Source of the DNA: Cardamine occulta
Lineage: Eukaryota > Streptophyta > Magnoliopsida > Brassicales > Brassicaceae
Assembly: GCA_028015245.1 (NCBI GenBank)
Contig: CM051370.1
Span: 6,787,160 to 6,851,159, forward strand
Length of the DNA stretch: 64,000 nt
Direction of reading: 5' to 3'
Under the pieces are notes generated by a model. The model did no database searches, was not told the origin of the DNA, and saw only the letters and a program-made list of their open reading frames with translations. Positions 54,279-64,000 of this stretch are shown piece after piece; positions within the stretch are counted from its first letter, which is position 1; the number at the start of each line of letters is the position of its first letter. A program made the position numbers and the translations under genes.

Positions 54279-55334
54279 TTAAGATAAGTTAGGGTTGTTC
54301 TTGTAGTTGATGAAACCTTTGTTATAGCCACCTTGATTCTGAACATAGCTAACTTCTTCGATTTGGTTAGCCTCCCCATCTTGAACATGAAAAAGTTCCT
54401 CTTCATTTGCAAAGTGAACGTGTCTCTGGTGGCTGAGGATGAATTTATCGAATTTTTCATTCAGAGACTTGATCTCTTTCCTAGTCCTCTCGTCAGAATC
54501 AACACTTCCCCTTATGCTGCGGTCATAGTCCTCAGTGTAGTTCCCATCGGATTGAGCAAGATTTTCAACGAGTTCCCAGCCTTCATCAACATCTTTATTT
54601 AGGAAATTGCCATTGCTTGCTGTATCAATAAGCATTATGATCCTTGGAAGAACGCCTCTATAGAGCGTGTTGAGCAGGGATTCATTGCTGAAACCATGGT
54701 GAGGACAACGGGTAGTGTAGCCCTTGAATCTTTCCCAAGCTTCAGAGAAGGTTTCTCCATTCTTTTGGATAAAGCCGGATATCTCATTCCGGAGTCTAGC
54801 AGTGCGGGCATTGGAGAAAAGTTTTGCAATAAAAGCTTTCTTGCAGTCATCCCAGGAGGTGATGAAGCTATGAGGTAGGTTCTTTTCCCATAGATGGGCT
54901 TTGTCACCAAGAGAGAATGGGAAGAGTATGAGCTTGAAACCATCTTCACTGACTCCATTGATCTTGGTGAGGCTGCAGAGCCTATCGAACTCGTCCAGGT
55001 GATCTAGAGGATCTTCCATAGGTAATCCATGAAATTTGTTACTTTGGACCATAGCGATCAGACCACTCTTGATCTCAAAATTATTGTTTTGGATTGTTGG
55101 TGGCACAATCCCTTGCCGCTGAGTGTGAGTGTTAGGAGCATCCCCTGCTCCAATCAATCTGGGCCTCCTCTGCTGAGGACCTTGTTCAACTTGTCCTTGA
55201 GGATTTTCCATTCGTACTGGATGTTATTGGTCTGCTCTGATGTTGTCCCTCTGTCCTCGCAACGCTGGTCGTAATCTGTGGATGTCGTCAAGAGGGCGAA
55301 AGAGGTTCTGGTTTCCTTGGGATCGTGTTTGCAT
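54279..55334 (-). pseudogene. Gag (capsid) of element B
   Basis: The ATG at 55334 (MQTRSQGNQNLFRP) matches the start of gag A, but a TAA at 55224-55226 follows after 36 codons. The main 310-residue frame begins at 55211 and holds the whole capsid domain (FEIKSGLIAMVQSNKFHGL, DPLDHLDEFDRLCS, SEAWERFKGYTTRCPHHGF) and the C-terminal EEVSYVQNQGGYNKGFINYK. So a shortened gag could still be made. Confidence 0.85.
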
Positions 55335-55494
55335 ACAGGTGAAACTTAGAACAGTGTGACTGGCCGAGCTGGTACCTGAAACACAGAAAACCAAGAAAGT
55401 TAAGAAGTGAAGTAAAAGTAAATAGAACTTGATCTCAAGAAATCTGAAATCCTAAATGTAGCAAACAAACACCCAATCGGCAACGGCGCCAAAG
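55335..55494 (-). other. Leader and tRNA-Asp primer-binding site of element B
   Basis: CGGCAACGGCGCCA (about 55479-55492) is a perfect image of the plant tRNA-Asp 3' end including CCA. It lies two bases from the LTR start at 55495. Confidence 0.92.
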
Positions 55495-57327
55495 TGATAT
55501 TAGTATTTTTACTCAGTACTCAGCCTGTAGTCAAGGGAGACCTAGCAATAGGAACTTGTCCTATTGGATGCGAGTCCCCTGTCCTTATGCTTTTCCTAAG
55601 TAAAAATACAAGTTTAAGTGTGTGGTGTGTATGTGAACTATAAACTATGGATATATCAATTCCTTAGTCTAACATGTCATTGTAGTACTAAGGTGTCAAT
55701 CCAAATGGGTGTGATGCTAACAATCAGGATGAGATTAGATATACTTAATTCAAGCCAAGCAAGTTGATGTTGGATTGTCTAACAACCTAAGTGAACATGA
55801 ATTATGCAAAATAAATGCTAAGTAAAAATACTAGGGAGGCAGGTGCAGGTGCTAGAGAAGCAGTGCACAAATGCTGTAGGAGTAATGCAGCAAGTAAAAA
55901 TGATGAAATAAATTGATGAGATAAAACTAAGTATGGAAGCTAGCAAGCGAAGATGATAACTAAGATAAGGTAAAATCAACTAAGACAAACAAGCTCTCAA
56001 GAATGGGGTAATTGTTCAGTGACTCCTCTGAAATCCATCTAAGGCGCTGACAAACTCAAACAGAGCTAATCCCTAGACAACGGGTTCACAAGCAATCAAA
56101 TCCACTATCATGAGAGATGACCTCAAGCTAAGGCAGTTCCAGACTCAGATGTCTCTGATGAAATCTACCCTAACAGGCACTAAGACTCAACCCGTTCTTG
56201 TCAATGAACACCCTAAACATCCAATCTCTTAGGCTAGGAATGTAAATCTCTGGCACTAGTTGTTCAAGCGTTTCATCAACCACCTTTTGAGTGTGGAAAC
56301 ACTTAAGATCTAGTTGCAATTGATCAGAGAGAAACTAGCATTAAGAACACTAATCCAGAAGGGATTCACAAACAGCTAAACTCAAACGCCCTAGAAGATC
56401 AAAGATTCGTCACTAACCTATCTCATTCTCAAGAACCCTAAAAACTACTCAAACATATTGAAGAACATAAACCCAGAAAATCTAAACTTCTCAGAATTCA
56501 TTAAAAATAGATTAGAATGATAGATTATTGCAAGAATAACAAGACTGCAAAGAATTAAAGCAAACTAACAAGTGGATTAAAAGAAATCTGGATTCAAAGT
56601 CAAGAACAAAGGGAGAAAACGTAACAATAAAGAGCTTACACTAAAAAAACGGAATACCCTTTGGACAAAACCCAAAAGGGGTATTTATATGAAAATGTGG
56701 AAAACCCTAAAACGAGTAAAAACAAAATAAACGGCTAAGTCTTCGGATGTCGATGCAGCTTCACAGGCGTGTGTGCAGTGGAGAAGGCCTGGTCGAGCAC
56801 TCCGCTCGGGCACTCTGCTCGAGCACTCCTCAGCCTCTTGCTCGAGCACTTGTCTTGGCCTGCTTGAGCACAAGTTCTTTGGCTTGCTCGAGCACAAGTT
56901 CTTTGGCCTGCTCGAGCACAAGTTCTTCGGCCTGCTCGAGCACAAGTTCTTTGGTCTGCTCGATGGACTGCTGATTCTGCTCGAGTACTTCTCAAAAATT
57001 CTGCTCGAGCATCTATAGTAAATCTGCTCGATGGCTTTGCTCGAGCACACGTCAAAATTCTGCTCGATGGCTTTGCTCGAGCACACGTCAAAATTCTGCT
57101 CGATGGCTTTGCTCGAGCATTGCCGCGTGAAACTCTCCGAACGTCCAGAACATCGTCCAAGTACCTGAAATCAACTCCAAAATGCATATGTATGCAAGGC
57201 TAATGCGAAATCCTAGTATTGATGCTAAGTGTGTGGAAAGACTATAAATGGGGTGAAACATATGATGAATCTAGTCCTAAATGATGATAGATGCATGCTA
57301 AAACATTATCAAAATGGAGAGACATCA
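55495..57327 (-). repeat. 5' LTR of element B (1833 bp)
   Basis: TGATAT...ACATCA. TATA box: complement of 56682-56690. The same two U3 repeat arrays as in the other copy lie at about 56862-56957 and 57022-57120. It is 32 bases shorter than its partner because of one internal deletion. Confidence 0.92.
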
Positions 57328-57332
57328 GTGGG

Positions 57333-57625
57333 CTCGAGCAGAGAGCGTCACACGGCAGGGCTCGAGTGGAGCTCGAGTGAGACTCGAGTGGCATGGCGAG
57401 CACGGGCTCGAGTGGGACTCGAGTGGGACTTGAGTGTCCTAGCATCCATGCTCCAAATTGTACCTGTTTTAGCTCTAAAAATGCAATATGTATGCAAATC
57501 TAATGCAAATCCTCCTAAGTATGCAAAATGGACAAAAAAGACTTTAAATGGTATAGACATGGGGTGAATCTTTTTTAAAATAGACTCAAATATATGCTTA
57601 AAACGTGTAAAATATGGAGACATCA
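57333..57625 (-). repeat. 5' LTR of element A, second part
   Basis: It resumes with CTCGAGCAGAGAGCGTCACACGG as in LTR A-left at about 34680 and ends GGAGACATCA at 57625. It contains the remaining TCGAGTGG repeats. Confidence 0.92.
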
Positions 57626-57920
57626 ACGGATATACATTATTTGTAGTGTACATGTTTATTGTGAACAAGAAGGTGTATACGATGTTTAGAGTGATTGTAC
57701 TTGTTAGTTTGGTGTACAAGTATGTGTATCCCAATTTGTAGTGTATGGAAATGATGTACATGTAGTGACTGATACGTTGATGTTTAATGTTGTACATGTA
57801 GTGACTCATATACAAGATGGTGACTATAAAGGTGTACAAATACAATATACGAGACAATGTACAGAGAGATTTTTTGGTGTACATAATGAAGTACATGTGT
57901 GACAAAATTAGTGTACATAG
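57626..57920. repeat. GTGTACA-rich minisatellite (right part)
   Basis: Degenerate units with GTGTACA/GTACATG. The first 30 bases (CGGATATACATTATTTGTAGTGTACA) resemble CGGTGTACATTATTTGAGGTGTACA on the left side of the island at about 32941. Confidence 0.7.
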
Positions 57921-58255
57921 ATACAAAATGAGTTTGTTAGATTCACACAAATATTTTAAATGATATAGTTTTGTTTAAAAAATTTTATATATTTTATTTA
58001 TGAGATAATTAAGAAAATAAAAGAATTGAAAGAAAATAAAAGAAGAAACAGGGAGAGAGAGAGAAGAAAAATGAAAAAAAACAAAGAATGACATCAAACT
58101 TAATTAAGAGGAAAATCTAAGTTTATAATTGGAAACTGAATAGTGGAAAATAGTAAAAGTAACATTTTTCAAATTGTAAATAGTAAACAACCTGCTTATC
58201 ATATTTCTTACAATTGTCCCATATCGCCAAAACAAGTTACGAAGAGAAATAACTT
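57921..58255. other. AT- and purine-rich DNA
   Basis: A purine-rich stretch (AAAGAA..GGGAGAGAGAGAG, 58010-58080); no gene seen. Confidence 0.5.
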
Positions 58256-59648
58256 CACTATAAATAAACTTATCACCATATAATTAGTTTAACATATTTA
58301 TTTTAATTAAATATTAAATAATATATGAATTTTTGTCAATAAATTTACATATCATCATATTAATTTAATAATAGTTAATATTTTGATTAATTAAATTTAA
58401 TTATGAAAGATAATTAATTTTAGCATCAATTGTTTACAACCGATGTAATTATAACATCATTTACAAATAAACAATACAACTATGTAGCATCAACTGTTAG
58501 ATTTGTAGCAAATATTAACATTATTTATATTAGAGAAAATTTGGAAAAATACCCCATTTTAGTTTTTTTATTTGAAAAATACATTCTCCTGATTTAGTCT
58601 ATTTAAAAAAATAATAATGTTATTGATTTACTAAAATACCCTTTTAAAAGTGAATATAATTTCTAGAAAAAATAAATTATTAAAAATAAAATCGATTATA
58701 TGTTTTATTTTACAGAAAAAATAAAATTTTTATTTTGGAACAAAACAAAGAAAATCTCTTTAAAATCCCTTAAATATCTCTTAATAATTGGCTAAAATAA
58801 AAACAAAATCTGAAAAAATCACAACATCTTCATCTTTGACTAAACAATTCATTGGACCAATTTTTTCTAAACTCAATAATATTCTACACAATTTTCTTTT
58901 CAGGTGAGAAATTATATTTTTTTGTGTTTATCAAATGGAATTCAAATAATACTTTATTCTCTGTTGTTGAAAAATTCATATTTGATTCACGTTGTTTATG
59001 GGAGCTAATGCTCTGTTTTGGCTTTATGATTTGTTGGACATGAATGTTGAAGAAAAAAATTTAGTTAAATAATCATCAAAAAACTTATGATTTAATTTTT
59101 CTATGCTTCAAATGATTATGTTTTTGATTTTTGTTTTTAGGAAGGAGAATAATGCATCTTTATCTCAAAACTTTTTTAAAATGAAAATAATAAGTTAATA
59201 ACTGTTATTATTTAGAAAATTCATTTTTATTTATTAAAAATAAATAACTTATAAATAAAATAAGGATAAAATTTTCATATCATATATATATATATATATA
59301 TAAATATTGATTTAAAATAAATAAATGAAGAGGGTATTTTTCAAATAAAAAAACATAAATAGGGTAGTTTGCAAAAAATTCCTTTATATTAAGTGATGCA
59401 AAATTAACATCATTTGTTTGTAACTGATGCAAATTTAACATCATTTATTTGTAATTGATGTAAATTAACATCACAATATTTTTCTCAGTTACAATAATAA
59501 TGCAATATATTTCTCAACCGATACAAATATTTTGCATTATTATTTATAGAATCATTTATGTACATAAATGATACAAAATTAGTTTGCATCACTTATAAGT
59601 AATGTAAATACACAAAATAATTGATGCAACGTATACTTTTTTGTAGTG
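58256..59648. mobile_element. CACTA-type non-autonomous element (left end uncertain), with a nested MITE
   Basis: The right end, read on the minus strand, starts CACTACAAAAAAGTATACG (59648 inward). Subterminal repeats around GATGCAAATTAACATCA lie near both sides (58430-58510 and 59390-59635). The left end is tentatively CACTATAAATAAAC at 58256. Flanking triplets (CTT, GTT) do not match, so this boundary is a guess. Without the nested element the length is about 530 bases and there is no transposase. Confidence 0.5.
58524..59391. mobile_element. Mu-type MITE with 9-bp target duplication
   Basis: TTTATATTA flanks at 58524-58532 and 59383-59391. The inverted ends of about 50 bases share TTTTTTTATTTGAAAAATAC and ACCCYATTT (left 58551-58585; right complement from 59382). 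The 850-base interior has no credible gene; the frame at 58852-59043 is hydrophobic and unsupported. Confidence 0.8.
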
Positions 59649-60096
59649 GTTAAAGACGAGGGTGTAGTTAATTTACAACCGATAATTCTTATATAAATAG
59701 TTATAGCATTTCAAATTATTTACAATTTTTTGCTTTTCGAAAAAATAACACCAAAAAATGTGTAATGCAATAAGACTTTAATATATATATATATATATAT
59801 ATAATAAAACTAGAAAATGTAAGGAAAATTCAAATAGAAGAATATTATATACTTATCATACCTATATTTGTATATATTCATAAAATTATTAATTAATGAT
59901 ATTATTGGGACTATATTTTTACATAAAAATTTCTAAAAAATTATTATTTTATTATCTTATCGAATTTTACTCATTTTACACTGGTTCGACTCGGCACCAG
60001 AAAAATTTATTATTTTATAGTGTTTATTAATTTATAGAGTATTAATGTATAATTTTTTACTGTAGCTTTTGGTTAAAAAATGTGATGAATTTAGTT
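59649..60096. other. AT-rich intergenic DNA
   Basis: Contains an (AT)n run at about 59780-59801; nothing else recognised. Confidence 0.5.
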
Positions 60097-60307
60097 TTAA
60101 AATATGATGAATTTGGATGGATCTAGTTTTGAGTTGTGTTGATATGAAAGAGCGAGAAAAGATGTTTCATATAATTAAAGTTTATCTTATGATATAGTAG
60201 ATTTAAAATATGATGAATTTGGATGGATCTAGTTTTGAGTTGTGTTGATATGAAAGAGAGAGAAAAGATGTTTCATATAATTAAAGTTTATCTTATGATA
60301 TAGTCAA
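60097..60307. repeat. Nearly perfect 106-bp tandem duplication
   Basis: The unit starting TTAAAATATGATGAATTTGG at 60097 is repeated from 60203 with about one difference (AGAGCGAG versus AGAGAGAG). The high identity suggests a recent event. Confidence 0.9.
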
Positions 60308-60813
60308 GTTGATGACGTTCAAATATATCAAAAGATTTAATATTTTGGTTTATTTTATATCTAAAAGGTTTAAATATTGAGGAGCGGAGATACAAATGTA
60401 GTCTCATGTTGTCTTATTTATGATGATTCCTAACACTCAACTACTATGGGTCCGGTCAATGTTTTGAGAATTTATCATTTTTACTATTTTAAATTATCTA
60501 TTAATTATTTGGATATTTTTTGTGACTATATATGTAGTCAAGAGGCCAACATAGCAACAAAAACAAGGATCCAAGGCAAATTAGCAACAAGGACATGAAC
60601 TCTCTAATACGTAAACATGTAATTTCCAAATAATTGTATTTGATGTTTCAATCTCATAAGTTATTATATGGACCATATATAAAACATAATATTTAAATGA
60701 AACTTTATTAATCCATAATTTTGTAAAGAAATATAACGATAGTAAAAAATTAGAAATCTAAACTTTTCATTTTATAGTCTTCATCTATGCATAATTTCCA
60801 TATCATATGAAGA
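60308..60813. other. AT-rich intergenic DNA
   Basis: No gene or repeat recognised. Confidence 0.5.
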
Positions 60814-61077
60814 TTGTTCGTTAATAGGTCTCATGCATTTTTACATTCCATGATTGAACGAATTTTCGGAGTGTGGAAGAAGAAATTAAGGATTTTTAGG
60901 GATGATCCTATATATGATTTGGAGGTGCAGAATAGAATGATTATCGTCACGATGAAGTTCTATAACTTTATCAGAATTTCAAAAATTTCTGATGAAGATT
61001 TATTTGAAGATTATTTGGAAAAACATACAGAATATGAAAATGATTCAAATGATCATAAAGAAGTCGAGAGAAAATAA
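60814..61077 (+). pseudogene. PIF/Harbinger transposase C-terminal fragment
   Basis: An 87-residue frame has FVNRSHAFLHSMIERIFGVWKKKLRIF and VQNRMIIVTMKFYNFIR. This matches the C-terminal end of the DDE_Tnp_4 domain (N-x-x-H-S-x-L-R-x-x-I-E-R-x-F-G-x-W-K and V-x-A-x-x-x-L-H-N-x-I-R). The catalytic Glu of IER is kept. The rest of the transposase is absent to the left, so it is a 5'-truncated relic. The acidic tail ends in a normal stop. Confidence 0.85.
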
Positions 61078-61749
61078 AAAAGGTATATGACAAATATCCG
61101 AGAAAATATTGTCGATATGTTATGTGAAAATCTAAATAATATACTTTATTTTTTGTAATTGTACTTTATAAGATATATGGGTATTAGTTATTAGAAATAT
61201 TACAATTACAGTTGGGTTTAAGTCTACTCTATTTCGATTTGTTTTTGTTTTGAATTGATTTTTAAATTGTTTCAACTCACAAAAAGTATATTTACAACAA
61301 GGAGCTACAAGATTTTAGATTTTTAAGATTGTGTCCATGTAAAAAAAAGTGAATAAAACTTTTGTTGATTTTTTATCTTGTGGCAAATCAGATCTCCATT
61401 CTCTTTTCGTATTGTTGATCTCATGTTTCACCTACTCTACTTCATACTAATGTTTATTTTTCATCATTCAATGCAATATACTTTATTGCATACCACTATC
61501 CATGCTATTGTATATGAGAGAATTGAGGATTTTGTGTTACATGTGCATCGATCAATGCCATATTCAAGGTGTTACACTTCTATTTACGTTGGGTTTTTAA
61601 TATGTAATTTAACAAATGTATAAAGAAAACAAAATTATTAAATAAAAAGACTGGATAAAACAAAAGAGACATTTAGATAGATGTTTAATCAAGATGACTG
61701 AAACTAAAAATTTCAGAAACGGTTTCCACTTTATTGAAATACAAATGCA
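61078..61749. other. Intergenic DNA
   Basis: No supported gene; the frame at 61378-61623 has no recognisable domain. Confidence 0.5.
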
Positions 61750-62545
61750 GTCAATTGTTTGGTATTGGCTGCAACAATAGAGGAAATGAAAATATATATT
61801 CCATAGGAAACATTTAAGTCTTCGGTATCACCAAGATAAATACATGTATAATTTTCTGGTTAAAAATATATTCATTTGAAAATGTTAATTTACTAATGGA
61901 AATTATTGCCCTTGACAAAGATCTAGAAGAAAATTTCATAACAAAGAACTTGCGAAAGTATTGATAAAAATTAAGATGCCCTACCATAAGCAAGTTCCGA
62001 ATATTACTTCATTGGATCAATTTGAATCTTTAGTTCCTCATTCTCGGTCATCAGAGCCGCTTTATATTTCTACATGCATCAAAAACAAAAACTAAACAAG
62101 GTTCTTACACAAACCATTTAGACATGAGAAATACATGATTGCTAATGTGATATGTGATATATCTATTTGTCATGTCTAAATGGTTTATGTAAGGACCTTA
62201 TTAAGTTTTTATTTTTTGCATGTAGAAATATAAAATGGCGCTAATAACCTAGAGTGAGGAACTAAATATTCACGTTGAATCAATAAAACAACATACTGAA
62301 CTTGGTGATGGTAGGTCATCTTAATTTTTATCGATACTTCTGCAAGTTCTTTGTTATGAAATATTCTTCTAGATCTTCCTCAAGGGAAATCATTTCCATT
62401 AGTAACAAAACATTTTCAAATGACTAGATTCTTAACATGGATAATATACATTTAGTTATCTTGGCGACACCAAAGACTTAAATGTTTACAATGTAATATA
62501 TGTTTTCATTTCCTCTTTTATAGCAGCCATAACCAAACAATTGAA
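61750..62545. repeat. Large inverted repeat (arms about 400 bp)
   Basis: The left arm (61750-62145) and the complement of the right arm (62150-62545) align end to end with many substitutions. Examples are CAATTGTTTGG (61752 and complement at 62533-62543), GAGGAAATGAAAA, ACATTTAAGTCTT, GATCTAGAAGAA, CATGTCTAAATGG and TAGAAATATAAA. The spacer is only a few bases, so a transcript would fold into one long hairpin. Confidence 0.88.
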
Positions 62546-62809
62546 TGCTTAAGCAAAACGGTTAAAGGCGGCAATATTCTTGAACCAACAATTGAGTGAA
62601 CAAGTCCATCGCCATAATGTTGCAAAACCCGTAAACAAACCATTGAGGGTAGAAGTCCAACAGCTGAATCTGAAAACATATGAGGTGATGCAAAACCCCA
62701 TCGACTTTGAAAGGTCAAACATATAGCCAATGAACAAAAATGTGTAGCAACAACTCAACTTCGGTCAATAAAATCAGGCATACCCCCATTTCAATCATTC
62801 AAATCAACA
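62546..62809. other. Unassigned DNA
   Basis: Open on the minus strand in more than one frame (62518-62758) but without recognisable family features. Confidence 0.4.
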
Positions 62810-63290
62810 GATGTAAGGAAAGAGACAACTCGGTTGTGTTTCCCCATGTGATTCCAAAGTACTCTTTCATCACTTGGCTTGCAGTTCGGGATTGCTTATC
62901 CACTGACACACACACACTCGATTATGGGGTCAGCATCAGATTTGTCTATTTTATAGTGAACCTAATGAATCACATGACCATTTATTCTTTTCTTGTCCAT
63001 TTACTTTCACGATTTGGACTGAAGTTGCTGGTACTCGGGGAGTGATCAATCCTGACTGGGCATTATCCTTAAGTAGGCTCAGCTCTAACCAGATCCGTAT
63101 CCTAGACAAAATATTACTTCGTATGGCTTTCCAATCCACAATGTACCATATATGGAGACAGCGGAATGGAAGACGACATGGCTCTCACTACATTATGCCG
63201 AAGACAGTAAGTTCAGCGGTCTCCTCTAGCGATGGATCTCCACTCGTTCTTAAGACCTTTGAGTTGCTTGTTGTGTTGTTAATTATGTAG
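62810..63290 (+). pseudogene. LINE ORF2 fragment: zinc-binding domain (zf-RVT) and C-terminal part
   Basis: Frames jump but together show VVFPHVIPKYSFITWLAVRD, then in another frame SEPNESHDHLFFSCPFTFTI, then INPDWALSLSRLSSNQIRIL and LRMAFQSTMYHIWRQRNGRR. These are the consecutive blocks of the reverse-transcriptase zinc-binding domain of plant LINEs, with the Cys/His residues partly kept (H-L-F-F-x-C). At least two frameshifts and a stop near 62815; no RT domain present. Confidence 0.85.
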
Positions 63291-63465
63291 GATCTGCTTC
63301 TCAGTGTTAAAAATCCATTTCTGGTTTTCTCTATGCCTCCCTCATAATGTAATTACACATTTCCACTTAATATTATTTCATATTTAAAGGAAAATAAAAA
63401 TAAATAAATCCATATTGCAACCGTTATCAAGCAGTCATAATTTTTTTCTAAACACACTTATTTTC
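63291..63465. other. Spacer
   Basis: AT-rich, nothing recognised. Confidence 0.5.
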
Positions 63466-63864
63466 AACTGTGAGCCCCCTTTACCCCCTTTTCATGTGCA
63501 TTTCCAGGTGCTCCAATCTCCAAATCTCTATCATTAAGCAATGTAGAGAAGAGTTTCTTCAGCAAAGATTCTAACCCGCTTCTACCTGAATTTTCACTGG
63601 ATGTTTGTAAGAAAGCAGCTACCGTCGAATTGACCTCGCATTCGTCCATACAAACAATCAGCAAGAGTAGTTTTACCAATCCCAACCATTCCATCAATGC
63701 CTATTATATGAACAAAATCTGAATCTTCCCATGACAATAGCTTCTCAAGAATCTTAAGGCGCGATTCTATTCCCACAAGACCTTCATTTCCACTCGGAGC
63801 CAAATCATTTAGCTTCTTGAAAGTGTCAACAGCAATATCATCCACAAGTTTGGCCTCAGACGTG
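63466..63864 (-). pseudogene. TIR-NBS-LRR (TNL) resistance-gene fragment: start of NB-ARC exon
   Basis: The exon starts at 63864 after an acceptor (TTTGTTAG|CACG). The frame reads SEAKLVDDIAVDTFKKL, GLVGIESRLKILEKLL and the P-loop GMVGIGKTTLADCLYGR, then FDGSCFLTNI. There a one-base shift near 63605 moves it to the frame with SGRSGLESLLKKLFSTLLND and DLEIGAPGNAHE. Homology stops near 63480. Kinase-2, GLPL, MHD and LRR parts are absent, so the fragment could not work as a receptor. The preceding 136 bases to the window end look like intron; a TIR exon may lie beyond 64000. Confidence 0.88.
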
Positions 63865-64000
63865 CTAACAAAATGAACAAGAAGCTTGATTTAGAATAAA
63901 CCAGAAAACAGAGTGAAACCACAATTAAAGGCTATTTATCAAACAAAGATATATTTATAAAACAATGAAGACGAGAATGTTTCCTTTCGTGACATTGACA

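Larger units (their letters stand above)
47625..57327 (-). mobile_element. Element B: non-autonomous Athila-like retrotransposon inserted in LTR A
   Basis: 9703 bases, TGATAT...ACATCA, flanked by perfect GTGGG duplications (47620-47624 and 57328-57332), after which LTR A resumes. It has both LTRs, a tRNA-Asp primer-binding site, gag, a protease fused to part of integrase, an ATHILA ORF remnant and two polypurine tracts. RT, RNase H and the N-terminal part of integrase are absent, so movement would require proteins supplied by a relative such as A. Confidence 0.92.
33030..57625 (-). mobile_element. Element A: Athila-like (Ty3/gypsy) retrotransposon, minus strand, split by element B
   Basis: Order on the minus strand is: 5' LTR (57625-57333 plus 47624-45924), tRNA-Asp primer-binding site, gag, protease, RT, RNase H, integrase, a 75-bp minisatellite, ATHILA ORF-1-like gene, two polypurine tracts and the 3' LTR (34974-33030). 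Without B and one target copy it is about 14.9 kb. Every coding section has stops or frameshifts. The flanks (CAAAT left, ACGGA right) do not match as a target duplication, consistent with the remnant primer-binding site on the left. Confidence 0.9.

Noticed and set aside
58852..59043. Hydrophobic 63-residue frame in the Mu-type MITE
   Set aside because: Phe/Ile-rich composition expected from AT-rich DNA; no known domain or start context.
61378..61623. 81-residue plus-strand frame
   Set aside because: No recognisable motif and no supporting promoter or splice signals.

Overview
The window looks like a repeat-rich, probably pericentromeric or gene-poor stretch of a plant nuclear genome. The organism is most likely a member of the Brassicaceae. 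The reasons are Athila-type LTR retrotransposons primed by tRNA-Asp, a Mu-like element with a DUF1985 gene of the VANDAL/KI-MULE kind, an intronless GGPPS-family gene, a TIR-NBS-LRR fragment and spliceosomal introns. There are no bacterial features. One host gene appears intact (GGPPS-like, 26104-27201). Almost everything else is transposon-derived and mostly broken.

Layout, left to right. 1-1830: end of a CACTA element with a decayed TNP2 transposase, inserted in the gag of a minus-strand LTR element (1831-2750). 2751-6560: plus-strand Athila-like fragment (gag, protease, long non-coding tail). 6561-8626: AT-rich DNA with a G homopolymer, a 100-N gap and an inverted repeat around the gap. 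8627-11772: non-LTR-type retroposon with a 15-bp target duplication, containing an Athila-like LTR and gag start. 11974-19353: complete Mu-like element (13-bp inverted ends, perfect 9-bp target duplication). It carries a plus-strand mudrA pseudogene and a minus-strand, multi-exon DUF1985 (VANC-like) gene, with dense GTTAAAC arrays in introns and intergenic parts. It sits inside the RNase H domain of a LINE whose halves flank it. 20101-21534: LTR-like sequence. 21535-26040: AT-rich DNA with diverged direct repeats. 26104-27201: GGPPS-like gene.

27202-33029: tandem repeats, a possible MITE with tRNA-like Pol III boxes, a deleted LTR element bounded by GATCT duplications (30054-32263), and a GTACACC minisatellite. 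33030-57625: large nested island. An Athila-like element (A, minus strand) has gag, protease, RT, RNase H, integrase and an ATHILA ORF-1-like protein, all broken. Its 5' LTR is split by a second, related element (B, 47625-57327) flanked by GTGGG. B lost RT, RNase H and the front of integrase through a deletion that fuses protease to integrase in frame. Both LTR families carry arrays of CTCGAG-containing repeats upstream of their TATA boxes.

57626-64000: more GTGTAC minisatellite, a CACTA-type non-autonomous element holding a Mu-type MITE with a 9-bp duplication, a 106-bp tandem duplication, a PIF/Harbinger transposase tail, a roughly 400-bp-arm inverted repeat, a LINE zinc-binding-domain fragment and a truncated TNL resistance-gene fragment at the right edge.

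The main system-level candidate is the Mu-like element: a transposase gene, a DUF1985 gene resembling the VANC anti-silencing family, and a short motif reiterated in the same element. All domain calls are by eye from translated sequence; no database search was run.
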